Shown piece after piece: positions 8,885 to 17,538 of a stretch of DNA of 64,000 bases (position 1 is the first letter of the stretch; each line of letters starts with the position of its first letter). The notes beneath the pieces were generated by a model. It saw nothing but the letters and a program-made list of their open reading frames with translations. It searched no databases and was not told where the DNA came from. A program made the translations under genes and the position numbers. The stretch spans positions 1 to 64,000 of the forward strand of contig NZ_JACGVG010000030.1 in the NCBI RefSeq assembly GCF_014077095.1, in the 5' to 3' direction. The DNA comes from Colwellia sp. MB02u-6 (GTDB lineage Bacteria; Pseudomonadota; Gammaproteobacteria; Enterobacterales; Alteromonadaceae).

Positions 8885-9748
8885 ATGCACCCGAGAATAG
8901 AAGAAATAAAGCAGCATAGCTACGTCAAATCAATACTTGGCTTTTTGTTATTGTTTTTTAAAAATTTTCAAAAAGAACGTATTCATGTCACTGCCGGCTA
9001 TTTATCTTATGTTACCTTGATGTCTTTGGTGCCTTTGATGGTGGTGATGTTATCGGTGATGACCGCTTTCCCTATTTTTTCTGAAATAAGAGAATTGATA
9101 GAAAATTTTATCTATCAGAACTTTGTCCCAGCTTCTGGTGATGTTGTGCAAGAGCATATTACTGGCTTTGTCAGCAACGCCTCTAAAATGTCGGCTATAG
9201 CTATTACTGCGCTATTTATTTTTGCCATGTTACTTATTTCAGCGATTGATCAATGTTTAAATAAATTATGGCGAGTAAATGAAAAACGTCGAATCATCAC
9301 TTCATTTTCAATGTATTGGATGGTGTTAAGCTTAGGTCCGGTATTAGTGGGGAGTAGTTTGGTCATGACCTCCTATATTCTGTCTTTGGTATCGATAGGG
9401 GATTATGATTTATTAGGGCTAAGCAATATTGCTGTTCAAGCTCTGCCGTTAGTCGCTTCAATAGCCGCTTTTTTTATTTTATATATGGTAGTGCCCAATA
9501 AGGTAGTTCCTGCTAGATTTGCGCTTGCGGGTGCGACCTTAGCCGCGGTTTTATTTGAGATAGCAAAAAAATCTTTTGCAATTTATGTGACACAACTTCC
9601 TTCTTATGAGGCTATATATGGTGCATTATCAAGTATTCCTATTCTATTTTTATGGGTATACTTGAGCTGGTTTGTAGTGCTTGTTGGGGCATTATTTACC
9701 GTGTCATTAGAAGATTATGACAGCAAAAAAAAAGCAAAATCATCTTAG
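8885..9748 (+). CDS. yihY: YihY/UPF0761 family inner-membrane protein
   Basis: This 287-residue integral membrane protein of the YihY (BrkB-like) family has about six hydrophobic segments. Family features include [22 protein letters not shown] near residues 36-57 and [26 protein letters not shown] near the C-terminus. The family was once labelled ribonuclease BN in error; its true function is not established. It begins the yihY - (pip) - dtd - fabY series, an order that matches yihY-dtd-yiiD of Escherichia coli with a peptidase gene inserted. The C-terminus is a short lysine-rich tail. Confidence 0.88.
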   Translation: MHPRIEEIKQHSYVKSILGFLLLFFKNFQKERIHVTAGYLSYVTLMSLVPLMVVMLSVMTAFPIFSEIRELIENFIYQNFVPASGDVVQEHITGFVSNASKMSAIAITALFIFAMLLISAIDQCLNKLWRVNEKRRIITSFSMYWMVLSLGPVLVGSSLVMTSYILSLVSIGDYDLLGLSNIAVQALPLVASIAAFFILYMVVPNKVVPARFALAGATLAAVLFEIAKKSFAIYVTQLPSYEAIYGALSSIPILFLWVYLSWFVVLVGALFTVSLEDYDSKKKAKSS

Positions 9749-9803
9749 CAAGATGCTGATTAAATATAAGTAAACTGAATAGATTATCTATAAGGAGCGG
9801 TAT

Positions 9804-10778
9804 ATGTCTAGAGTGCTTTTCCCCAATATTGCGGTTTATCAACAACAATGGCTTGATGTTGGAGATGGACATCAACTCTACCTCGAGCAGTCAGGTAACC
9901 CCAATGGTATTGCCGTGGTATATCTACATGGTGGCCCTGGCGGCGGTACCAGTAAAGATCATCGCCGATACTTTGATCCCGACAAGTATCGTATTATTTT
10001 ATTTGACCAACGCGGTTGTGGACGCTCTACACCATCGCCCAGTGTTCGCCAAAATACTGCCGCGCATTTAGTTGCTGATCTTGAGCTAATCCGTCAACAT
10101 TTAAGCATTTCATATTGGTTAGTTACCGGAGGTTCATGGGGCACAACTTTAGCATTGCTTTATGGCATTCAATATCCTGAAACCGTGTTGGGCTTTATTT
10201 TAAGAGGAGTTTTCCTTGGCACAACAGCTGAATACGACTGGTTGTATGGTCAAGATGGCGCCGCCGTATTTTTTCCTGAATATTACCGAGAATTTACCGA
10301 GCAACTTATCGACGTTAAAGCTGATAATATTGTTCAAGGCTATTATGATGTACTGACTGGAAGCAATGAAATTGCCGTTATTGCCGCCAGTAAAGCTTGG
10401 TGCTTATGGGAGCTTAGGTTGTCAACCATTGAACATCACCCTATTGATATCCATCACATAGAAGATTCACATCAAGCCTTATGTATGGCGAAAATATCGA
10501 GCCATTATTTTGTCAATAAATGTTTTATTGAGGAGGGCCTGATTTTAGCGTCGATTGAAAAAATTAAAGCGATACCAGCGATTATTTTACATGGCCGCTA
10601 CGACATGGTTTGCCAATTGGGTAACGCGGATCAGTTGGTGCAAAAATGGCCGAATGCACAATTACAAATATTACCCAAAGCAGGGCATAGCGGCTTTGAA
10701 TCTCAAACGATTGATGGCTTTTGCAAAGCAACAGACACTATGGCTAATTTTATTGCAGAACGCAGAGAACTTGATTAA
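9804..10778 (+). CDS. pip: Prolyl aminopeptidase (proline iminopeptidase)
   Basis: This serine peptidase of family S33 has an alpha/beta-hydrolase fold and removes N-terminal proline from peptides in the cytoplasm. It has the oxyanion motif HGGPGGG at residues 42-48, DQRGCGRS at 68-75, and the nucleophile Ser111 in GGSWGTTLAL. The catalytic Asp lies in HGRYDMVC and the His in KAGHSG near the C-terminus. The 324-residue length is normal. GGAG precedes the ATG. The TAA stop is followed immediately by the dtd ATG, so the two genes are probably translationally coupled. Confidence 0.93.
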   Translation: MSRVLFPNIAVYQQQWLDVGDGHQLYLEQSGNPNGIAVVYLHGGPGGGTSKDHRRYFDPDKYRIILFDQRGCGRSTPSPSVRQNTAAHLVADLELIRQHLSISYWLVTGGSWGTTLALLYGIQYPETVLGFILRGVFLGTTAEYDWLYGQDGAAVFFPEYYREFTEQLIDVKADNIVQGYYDVLTGSNEIAVIAASKAWCLWELRLSTIEHHPIDIHHIEDSHQALCMAKISSHYFVNKCFIEEGLILASIEKIKAIPAIILHGRYDMVCQLGNADQLVQKWPNAQLQILPKAGHSGFESQTIDGFCKATDTMANFIAERRELD

Positions 10779-11216
10779 ATGATAGCCTTGATGCAAAGAG
10801 TATCCGAAGCAAGTGTTAGCGTTAATCATAATGTTGTGGGAGAAATCGAGCAGGGGTTGTTGGTGTTTTTAGCCATTGAGCCTGCAGATACCCAAGCAAA
10901 GGCTAAGCGCTTAGCTGAACGTGTTGCCGGTTACCGAATTTTTGCTGATGATGAGGGTAAAATGAATTTAAATGTTCAGCAAGTCGGAGGTGAAATATTA
11001 GTCGTTTCACAGTTTACTTTAGCGGCGAATACCACAAAAGGAATGCGACCGAGCTTTACTCGTGCAGCACCGCCAAAATTGAGTGCCGCGCTATATCAAT
11101 ATTTTTGTCAGCAATTGCGCGATCTTGGTTTTAGAACTCCCACAGGAGTTTTTGGTGCTGATATGCAGGTGCGATTATTAAATGACGGTCCGGTAACGAT
11201 AAATCTGCAAAATTAA
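10779..11216 (+). CDS. dtd: D-aminoacyl-tRNA deacylase
   Basis: Dtd hydrolyses D-amino acids (and glycine mischarged on tRNA-Ala) from tRNA, keeping them out of proteins. It works as a homodimer in the cytoplasm. The 145-residue protein has the SQFTLAA motif at 78-84 and a following KGMRPSFT segment, where the usual family form is KGNRPSF, so Met replaces Asn. The C-terminal Gly-Pro motif appears as DGPVTI. The start codon directly follows the pip stop. Confidence 0.95.
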   Translation: MIALMQRVSEASVSVNHNVVGEIEQGLLVFLAIEPADTQAKAKRLAERVAGYRIFADDEGKMNLNVQQVGGEILVVSQFTLAANTTKGMRPSFTRAAPPKLSAALYQYFCQQLRDLGFRTPTGVFGADMQVRLLNDGPVTINLQN

Positions 11217-11231
11217 TACAAATAATACTTA

Positions 11232-12002
11232 CTAGTTAGCGCTCATGTGATGACTAAAAAATTTTCGCCATCTAAGGTATTGTGTTGCTGGTAGGTAGGA
11301 TGTCTTTGAACGCTTTTTTAGGTTATCTATCACCCAATGCTTTGGCAACAAATGAATAATCACATTGAGATAGCGTGGAATATGAAAGTAGATAATATGA
11401 TGCGAACTTTGTAGTTGCCTTAAAATGGTCAAGCATAAGTTAATTTCTTGATCGTCAAGGTCAGGCAAATTAAGAGTTAAACAAGCATCCTCTTGTAAGT
11501 TATCTATCAGCGCGGTTAACAGCGCAACTCGACTTTGAAAACTATTAGCATGGTGTTGATAAACATCACAAATTAACCAATCAGCGGTTGACTTTGCTGG
11601 ACATTGTCTTTGTTGCAGCCAAGCTAAGGCTTCGCTATTTTCAATCACTATCTGCTGTTGTTGCGGATTAAAATAATGTTGAAAGCATTCGATCACCGCT
11701 TGAGACAGTTCGATACTCGTGACTTGGATATTAGGCTGTAGCGCACTTAAGAATCGACTCAAATTTCCGCCACCAAGACCCAATTCTACCACCTGATTTG
11801 GTTGAAAAAACAATAAAGGCATTAAAGCCGCGTAGTGATGAGGCAAGGTTAGTTTGTTGGGACACCGTAAATGCATAACACTTTGAATAACGTCGTCAAA
11901 TGCTAACCAGCGATAATGGGTATTTTCACTAATGGCTATTCGGTCTGTAGTGTTACTAAGGTACACTAGTTGACCTTGGTTAACATGTTGGTTAAGTTTC
12001 AC
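11232..12002 (-). CDS. Spermidine synthase-like SAM-dependent methyltransferase-fold protein
   Basis: This 256-residue cytoplasmic protein has the Rossmann methyltransferase fold of the spermidine synthase superfamily. The nucleotide-binding glycine motif is VVELGLGGGNLSRFL near residues 92-106. An acidic strand follows (VTSIELSQAVIECFQHYF), and LICDVY marks the next core strand. The polyamine-binding residues of true SpeE are not obvious, so the substrate is unknown. It lies alone on the minus strand between dtd and fabY. Many Alteromonadales carry such a gene annotated as spermidine synthase-like, which is safer than calling it SpeE. Confidence 0.72.
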   Translation of the reverse strand: MKLNQHVNQGQLVYLSNTTDRIAISENTHYRWLAFDDVIQSVMHLRCPNKLTLPHHYAALMPLLFFQPNQVVELGLGGGNLSRFLSALQPNIQVTSIELSQAVIECFQHYFNPQQQQIVIENSEALAWLQQRQCPAKSTADWLICDVYQHHANSFQSRVALLTALIDNLQEDACLTLNLPDLDDQEINLCLTILRQLQSSHHIIYFHIPRYLNVIIHLLPKHWVIDNLKKRSKTSYLPATQYLRWRKFFSHHMSAN

Positions 12003-12060
12003 GTGTTGTTAAATTCCTGAAATAAATATATTTCACTTGCCATAAGATGAATAATAGACG

Positions 12061-12957
12061 ATGTACAAATGTAGAGCGCCAAAAAATCAAGCTGAACTAG
12101 CACAATATTACCAACTACGCTGGCAAGCACTTCGCCAGCCATCGCAACAAGCTATGGGTAGCGAAAAAGATGAGCTTGAGGAGCAATCATACCATCGGGT
12201 CATCGTGGACGATATGGATAACATTGTTGGTGTTGGGCGATTACACAATGTTAGTCAAGCGCAAGCACAAATTCGCTATATGGCGATCAGTGATCCTGTC
12301 CGTGGTCAAGGGCTGGGTAAATTACTGATTAGTGAGTTGGAACGGATTGCAGCAGAAGTTGGGGTGAAAACCATAGCGTTAAATGCGCGCGTTAATGCGA
12401 TTAGTTTTTATCAGCGACTTGGTTATAGTGATGAAGGATATTCACATACACTTTTTGGTGACGTAAAGCACAACAAAATGATTAAGAGCATAGTAAAACC
12501 CGATAGTCATTTAGCTGAACTTGCCGACAACTTACAACAACTTTGGCATCAAACTATTCCGCTTAGTAAAGCCATGAATATTAATATTTGCTATTTTGAT
12601 CAACAAAAACTGCGCACTAATTGTGAGCCAAACTTTAATAAAAATCTTCATAATACGATGTTTGCAGGCAGCATTTATACTTTGGCAACCCTAACAGGTT
12701 GGGCTTGGGTGTATTTGGCTCTGCAAGCACAAGCACAGCAAGCTGACATTGTATTAGCGGAAGGAAATATTCGCTATATTGCGCCGCTGCTTGGTGTTGC
12801 CTATGCCCAAACGTCGTTAAATCGAGTTACGGGTAGCTTAGAGCCATTACTAGATGGGAAAAATGCTCGCTTTAATATCGAAGTTGAAGTGTGTTGTGAT
12901 GATAAGGTGGTAGCACTTTTTACCGGAGCTTATGTCGCCATGGCAAAACGACAATAA
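12061..12957 (+). CDS. fabY: FabY (YiiD)-like GNAT acetyltransferase / hotdog thioesterase fusion
   Basis: This two-domain protein has a GNAT acetyltransferase domain at about residues 1-140, with acetyl-CoA loop DPVRGQGLGKLLI and core AISFYQRLGY. A YiiD-type hotdog domain covers about 150-298 (KNLHNTMFAGSIYTLATLTGWAWVYL). The E. coli homologue YiiD was renamed FabY for a proposed role in starting fatty-acid synthesis with acetyl groups. The position after dtd repeats the E. coli gene order, which supports the assignment. ATG at 12061 gives MYKCRAPKNQAELAQYY, the usual N-terminus. Confidence 0.85.
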   Translation: MYKCRAPKNQAELAQYYQLRWQALRQPSQQAMGSEKDELEEQSYHRVIVDDMDNIVGVGRLHNVSQAQAQIRYMAISDPVRGQGLGKLLISELERIAAEVGVKTIALNARVNAISFYQRLGYSDEGYSHTLFGDVKHNKMIKSIVKPDSHLAELADNLQQLWHQTIPLSKAMNINICYFDQQKLRTNCEPNFNKNLHNTMFAGSIYTLATLTGWAWVYLALQAQAQQADIVLAEGNIRYIAPLLGVAYAQTSLNRVTGSLEPLLDGKNARFNIEVEVCCDDKVVALFTGAYVAMAKRQ

Positions 12958-13047
12958 CCTGTTGGCTGTGGTACTCAAGGTAATAACCTTGCTCGCATAA
13001 CACTATTTCTGAGTTATTATTGAGTGAAAAATTAAAAGTAGATCAAT

Positions 13048-13530
13048 ATGTATAAAATTTTTGTCGGATTTATATTTTTCAGCTTCTTTGCCACGGCAAC
13101 TGTGCCGGTAAACAGCGAACTGAATGCGGTATTAAATAGTTTTCATCAAGCGGCAGGCGAAGCTAACCATAAAAAATATCTTGGCTTATTGGCAGAAGAT
13201 GCTATTTTTTTGGGTACAGACAGTGCTGAACGTTGGAATAAAAGCGAATTTTCAGCTTTTGTAAAACCTTATTTTAGTTAAGGTAAAGGTTGGTTATATC
13301 AGCCAGTTAAACGTCATATAACACCAACTCAAGCGCGTAATATTTTCTTTTTTGATGAGTTGCTGGAAAATAAAAATTATGGCCGGTGTCGTGGCAGTGG
13401 TTTGTTAATTAACACTGAAAATGGATGGAAAATATTGCAATATAATTTATCTATTCTGGTGCCAAATGCTATTGCTCTGCAGGTGGTCGCGTCTATTAAG
13501 GGCTATCAAGCCACTACTATTACAAAATAA
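13048..13530 (+). pseudogene. NTF2-like (SnoaL-type) exported protein, broken by one in-frame stop
   Basis: An ATG at 13048 opens a frame for a secreted protein: signal peptide MYKIFVGFIFFSFFATATVP, then FHQAAGEANHKKYLGLLAEDAIFLGTDSAERW. A TAA at 13279-13281 interrupts it after residue 77 (KPYFS). The same frame continues for another 82 codons to 13530 with clearly homologous sequence (GKGWLYQPVKRH, FFDELLENKNYGRCRGSGLLI, GWKILQYNLSI). This is the usual remainder of a nuclear-transport-factor-2-like domain of about 160 residues. Family members normally have a lysine or glutamine codon where TAA stands (inference from memory of KPYFxKGKGW). One base change would create this stop, so it is either a recent nonsense mutation or a sequencing error. 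Confidence 0.8.
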
Positions 13531-13580
13531 AGTCAGCTTAATCATCACGGTTAGTGGTGTAATTTTATGGAGAGATTTTA

Positions 13581-14462
13581 ATGACCAGTGTTAGTATTAT
13601 TGGCTGTGGTTGGTTAGGGCAGGCGTTAGCGCAACGTTTACTTGCCAGCGATACCAAGCTTATTGCCAGCTACCAATCAGCGCAAAGCTATGACAAACTT
13701 AAGGCGCTTAATATTCCAGCCACTCAGCTTACTTTACCGCTTGTTGATGATGTGATGAGCTGTAAGCAACTAGATAATATTGCTGGCGTTGACCCCAAAT
13801 TATTTCAACAAAATGTGCTGATTATTGCCATACCACCCCAGTTGAAAAAAGGTCGGGTAGATTATCCCTTGAAAATTCAACAGCTAGTGCATCTGGCTGA
13901 ACTTGGCAAAACTCAACATATCATTTTATTGAATTCGACAGCCATCTATAATGGTTTAGTGGGTAAAGTAGATGAAGCCAGTCAGTTAAATATGAATGCT
14001 GAAAAAGTCGCTAGCTTACTGGCAGCAGAGCAAGCGGTTAAAAGCTTCTCTAAACGAGTGCATATTTTAAGGTTAGCTGGATTGGTTGGGCCTGATCGAC
14101 ATCCAGGTAAATTTTTACAAGCAAAGCGTGTTTTTGAAAATGCTAGTGCGACAGTGAACCTGGTTCACCAAACCGATGTCGTGAATATTCTAGACAATCT
14201 TATTCATCTTGATAGTGCTGATAGTAAACAAAGCATTTATAATGTGGTCAGTAATACCAATAGCGATCGCCAAGGTTATTATCAGCTAGCCGCGCAAGCC
14301 TTAAATTTACCGATACCACAATTTGCCATCGAGCAAGAGCAAAGCTCAGGTAAAAAAATTATTGGTGTCACATTGCGTGACGAATTGGCTTATCACTATT
14401 GGCATGACGACTTATTATCTTGGTTAAAAAAGTCTGCCCCCATCGACTTAGATAGCGCTTAA
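13581..14462 (+). CDS. YeeZ-like NAD(P)-binding Rossmann-fold reductase/epimerase
   Basis: This 293-residue protein belongs to the extended short-chain dehydrogenase/epimerase superfamily, closest to the YeeZ group. The N-terminus has the dinucleotide-binding motif GCGWLGQALAQRLL at residues 8-21. LLNSTAIYNG marks the SDR active-site strand; YNG replaces the catalytic YxxxK, as is common in this group, so classical SDR catalysis is doubtful. LVHQTDVVNILDNLIH is typical of the C-terminal part. Substrate is unknown. GGAGA precedes the ATG. Confidence 0.78.
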   Translation: MTSVSIIGCGWLGQALAQRLLASDTKLIASYQSAQSYDKLKALNIPATQLTLPLVDDVMSCKQLDNIAGVDPKLFQQNVLIIAIPPQLKKGRVDYPLKIQQLVHLAELGKTQHIILLNSTAIYNGLVGKVDEASQLNMNAEKVASLLAAEQAVKSFSKRVHILRLAGLVGPDRHPGKFLQAKRVFENASATVNLVHQTDVVNILDNLIHLDSADSKQSIYNVVSNTNSDRQGYYQLAAQALNLPIPQFAIEQEQSSGKKIIGVTLRDELAYHYWHDDLLSWLKKSAPIDLDSA

Positions 14463-14496
14463 CCTGTGGTTTTGAAGAGATTAAGGTGTAAAAACT

Positions 14497-14766
14497 ATGG
14501 CAAATAATGTCATGACCAAAATGTTAAAAGCAATTTATCAATATAAAATGACCTTGTTATTTTTTATTTTGTGGGCGCATGTTTCATTGTTGAATTTATT
14601 TTATGTTAATTACCGTGGGCCGATTTTTCTCTGGCAAGAAAATAGCGAATTACGGACTATTCAAACACATTTTTTAATTGCCTTAATCACAACAGTGTTC
14701 TTTGTAGCTATCACAAAATTAAGAAAAATAAGCGGTAATAAAGCGTTTAAAACCAATGGAAAATAG
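14497..14766 (+). CDS. Small two-helix membrane protein, hypothetical
   Basis: This 89-residue protein has two predicted membrane segments, at about residues 17-38 (MTLLFFILWAHVSLLNLFYVNY) and 54-72 (HFLIALITTVFFVAI), with lysine-rich ends. No family was recognised. It follows the reductase gene by 34 bases on the same strand and is closed by a terminator 7 bases after its stop, so it is probably the last gene of that transcript. Confidence 0.6.
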   Translation: MANNVMTKMLKAIYQYKMTLLFFILWAHVSLLNLFYVNYRGPIFLWQENSELRTIQTHFLIALITTVFFVAITKLRKISGNKAFKTNGK

Positions 14767-14772
14767 CCAATA

Positions 14773-14803
14773 AAAAACCCGACTTTATTATGTCGGGTTT
14801 TTG
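14773..14803 (+). terminator. Terminator after the small membrane protein gene
   Basis: The inverted repeat AAAACCCGAC / GTCGGGTTTT is followed by a T run. It lies between convergent genes; A-rich sequence on the other side would also let it act for the SPFH operon on the minus strand. Confidence 0.85.
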
Positions 14804-14818
14804 CCTACTTAAGCTGTG

Positions 14819-15757
14819 CTAGGGTTTATTGTGAATACCTGCCGTTGTTAGCCATTGTTTAAAATCAAGCAAATTCGCGGGTAGAATAACTTTGGTTGAT
14901 GGTTGACTCAAGCCTTTCATCTGTTGCAGGTATTGCTCACTTAATTGCATATCTAAAGCTTGTTGACCACCAGGTTGCTCAATAACTGCCGCTAACTTAC
15001 TAATAGAGTCGCCAGTGGCTTGTGCAATCGCCAATATTTCCGCCGCCTTACCTTCAGCCGAGTTAATTCTGCGCTGCTTTTCACCTTCAGACAAATTAAT
15101 CAATTCGGTCATTTTTCCTTCAGAACGATTAATGCGGCTGGCTCTATCACCTAAACTTTTGGCTAAAATGGCGCGGCGTTCACGTTCAGCGTTAACCTGC
15201 ATTTCCATCGCATTGCGAACGGTCATTGGTGGGGTAATGTTTTTAATTTCGTAGCGGTGTACTTTTATGCCCCAGCTTTCGCCAGCTTTATCAAGCACCT
15301 CTACGACTTTCGCACTAATGACATCACGCTCTTCAAAGGTACGATCCAACTCTAAAGTACCGATGACTGAGCGGGTAGTGGTTTGGGCAAGTTGCATAGC
15401 AGCGAAGCGGTAGTCCGTTATACCGTAGCTTGCCTTTACGGCATCAATTACCTGGATGTAAATAACACCATCAACTTCGACGTAAACTTCATCTTTTGAA
15501 AAGCACTCTTGAGGTGGCACATCTATGGTTTCTTCTTTTTGGTCTTGAATAAATGCCACGCGATCAATAAAAGGTAAGAGTAAATGAAAGCCCGCTTCTA
15601 AGGTGCAACGATACTTCCCTAAGCGTTCAATAATATAAACTGATTTTGTCGGTACTAAACAAATAGCTTGGAAAAACTTAAAGGCTAGAAACAAGAAGAT
15701 AAATGCCCAAATAGCCAATACCGCTAAATCGATAGTGTTTGCATCAATAGCTATCAT
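14819..15757 (-). CDS. SPFH/Band 7 (stomatin-like, QmcA family) membrane protein, second copy
   Basis: This 312-residue protein has one N-terminal membrane anchor (residues 10-30), then an SPFH domain (YIIERLGKYRCTLEAGFHLLLPFIDRV). A long charged coiled coil rich in repeats of the SEGEKQRRINSAEGKAAEI type follows. Such proteins oligomerise into scaffolds in the inner membrane and often partner NfeD proteins or the FtsH protease. Its start overlaps the stop of the upstream SPFH gene by four bases. It is a diverged paralogue of that gene, and the two with NfeD form one operon. Confidence 0.88.
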   Translation of the reverse strand: MIAIDANTIDLAVLAIWAFIFLFLAFKFFQAICLVPTKSVYIIERLGKYRCTLEAGFHLLLPFIDRVAFIQDQKEETIDVPPQECFSKDEVYVEVDGVIYIQVIDAVKASYGITDYRFAAMQLAQTTTRSVIGTLELDRTFEERDVISAKVVEVLDKAGESWGIKVHRYEIKNITPPMTVRNAMEMQVNAERERRAILAKSLGDRASRINRSEGKMTELINLSEGEKQRRINSAEGKAAEILAIAQATGDSISKLAAVIEQPGGQQALDMQLSEQYLQQMKGLSQPSTKVILPANLLDFKQWLTTAGIHNKP

Positions 15758-16674
15758 GATTTTTCTCCTTGAATATTTTGTGTTACTTTTTCCATACCTT
15801 GAAAAAAGCCTTCTAATTTAGCCACTTCGTTTGGCACGATTGAAACATCAGCATTTTGGAGAATATTACCGGTTTGGGCAATAAACTGTTCTAATAAACG
15901 CATTTTTATCGCTTTTTCGCCACCTGGCTGGGCTGCTGCTTTGGCAATGAAGTTAATACCTTCTGCCGAAGCTTGCGTAAGGATCGCTATCTCTTGTGCT
16001 CGGCCATGGGCTTCGTTAATTTGTTTTTGTTTATCGCCTTCAGACAAGTTGATCGCTTCTTGGCGGACACCTTCGGATAGATTAATCGTCGACTCTTTTT
16101 CCGCTTCTGCTAAGGTAATTTCAGCACGCTTTTGCCGCTCAGCTTCCATTTGTTTTTCTAGGGTATGAATAACATTGTCAGAGGGGGTAATATTGCGCAC
16201 TTCATAGCGTAATACTTTAATGCCCCAAGGGTCTGAGGCTTTATCAATTTCACGCACAATAGTTTCATTTAGAGTGTCGCGCTCAGAAAATGTTTGGCTT
16301 AAGTTTAATTTACCAATTTCAGAACGCATGGTTGTTTGCGCTAAATTAACGCTAGCGCGACGGTAATCTTCAATACCATAACTGGCTTTAGCACCATCCA
16401 TTACTTGGATATAGACTAAGCCGTCAACATTAATTTGAATATTGTCGCGTGAAATACAACTTTGCGCCGGTATATCCAACACTTGCTCACGGGTTTCATG
16501 ACGATAAGCGACGCGGTCAATAAAAGGGATTAAAAAATGCAGCCCCGGTGGCGTAATGGCGCGAAATTTTCCTAAACGTTCTATGACACAAACCTCTTTC
16601 ATTTGCACTATGAGTACTAGCTTGACGACAATAAATAGTAATGCTAGAAAAATAAAGGTAACCGTAGCTAACAT
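15754..16674 (-). CDS. SPFH/Band 7 (stomatin-like, QmcA family) membrane protein, first copy
   Basis: This 306-residue paralogue of the downstream SPFH gene has an N-terminal membrane segment (about residues 3-22), an SPFH domain (VCVIERLGKFRAITPPGLHFLIPFIDRVAYRHETREQ), and a coiled coil with repeated INLSEG motifs (residues 205-235). It is predicted to be anchored in the inner membrane. It lies between nfeD (68 bases upstream) and the second SPFH gene (4-base overlap). Stop and start overlap suggests equal expression of the two proteins, which could form mixed rings. Confidence 0.88.
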   Translation of the reverse strand: MLATVTFIFLALLFIVVKLVLIVQMKEVCVIERLGKFRAITPPGLHFLIPFIDRVAYRHETREQVLDIPAQSCISRDNIQINVDGLVYIQVMDGAKASYGIEDYRRASVNLAQTTMRSEIGKLNLSQTFSERDTLNETIVREIDKASDPWGIKVLRYEVRNITPSDNVIHTLEKQMEAERQKRAEITLAEAEKESTINLSEGVRQEAINLSEGDKQKQINEAHGRAQEIAILTQASAEGINFIAKAAAQPGGEKAIKMRLLEQFIAQTGNILQNADVSIVPNEVAKLEGFFQGMEKVTQNIQGEKS

Positions 16675-16742
16675 AAGGATGCTCCTGCTCTTATTTTATA
16701 GTTTTTAAATGGCTTTAAATTGAGGCGTTAACCTCCATGGTC

Positions 16743-17201
16743 TTATCTGATAGGTTCAACCACTAAAGAAATGTTTTCTTTACAAACAATAGTGGCTTCA
16801 CTACCCGCTTGGATAATAGAGCCATCACTTAACGCCGTCCATGTTGTGCCTTGATACTCAACTCTACCTGCTTGTGTACCTGGGCCTATTTGTTCGAGTA
16901 CATGTACTTTTTTACCATAAATATCGACTTCTTCATAAATATTTTCAACAATCGTTTCACCAGCAAAAAATCGCTCGGTAATAAAATAAACTAAAATCAG
17001 TAAAAATGTTGCGAGGATGAACCAGGTGGTGAGGGTTAATACCCAAGTATCAAGTATTTGTTGTTGCACACCGACAGCGACAAGCAATGATGCTATGCCT
17101 AAATTAAGTAAAATACCGCCTGGAACAAAAATCTCTAAACAGGCGAACAAAATAGCTAGGATGAGCCAAGTTTCAAAAAACAGTATGTATTCCATTGCCA
17201 C
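16743..17201 (-). CDS. NfeD family membrane protein
   Basis: This is a short-form NfeD protein of 152 residues. Hydrophobic segments span about 5-75, including GGILLNLGIASLLVAVGVQ. A C-terminal OB-fold domain (GRVEYQGTTWTALSDGSIIQAGSEATIV) follows. Short NfeD proteins pair with SPFH proteins at the membrane, and the next two genes encode SPFH proteins. It lacks the long-form serine protease domain. It is the first gene of the three-gene operon. Confidence 0.88.
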   Translation of the reverse strand: MAMEYILFFETWLILAILFACLEIFVPGGILLNLGIASLLVAVGVQQQILDTWVLTLTTWFILATFLLILVYFITERFFAGETIVENIYEEVDIYGKKVHVLEQIGPGTQAGRVEYQGTTWTALSDGSIIQAGSEATIVCKENISLVVEPIR

Positions 17202-17538
17202 CTCTATGATGTATATGCGGTTAATTTGACGTTAACAGAGATCCATTTAAAGTAGCAAGTACGACATATTATGTCAAGTAATTCAAGTTATAGGTAATTA
17301 TGTGAAAGAAAGCTGGCGCTAAGTATTATTTGATAAATTAAGTTATCAATCAGGTATAAGTATGGTTTAGTTAATGAAGGAACTAATGCCTGACAAGGCA
17401 GGATGTCTGAGAAAAGCCTAAACATCGTCACTCTTTCACATCCATGTGATCGCAACATACCGTTCATCCTGAACATAAAAAAGCCAAACATGGATGTTTG
17501 GCTTGATACAGTTAACTTAAATTTAACTAGAACTGGAA
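17202..17538. other. Intergenic region between nfeD and hutH
   Basis: The region must carry the promoter of the nfeD operon at its left end. It also holds the hutH terminator (17476-17505). A 67-codon minus-strand open frame at 17288-17491 has no recognisable domain, contains the hutH terminator and is not called as a gene. Confidence 0.5.
17474..17505 (-). terminator. Terminator of the hutCUH operon
   Basis: A perfect 10-bp stem (AAGCCAAACA / TGTTTGGCTT) with a 4-base loop is followed by a T run on the minus strand. It lies 34 bases after the hutH stop. Confidence 0.85.

Noticed and set aside
17288-17491. 67-codon minus-strand ORF between hutH and nfeD
   Set aside because: It contains the hutH terminator hairpin, has no ribosome binding site of note and no recognisable domain.
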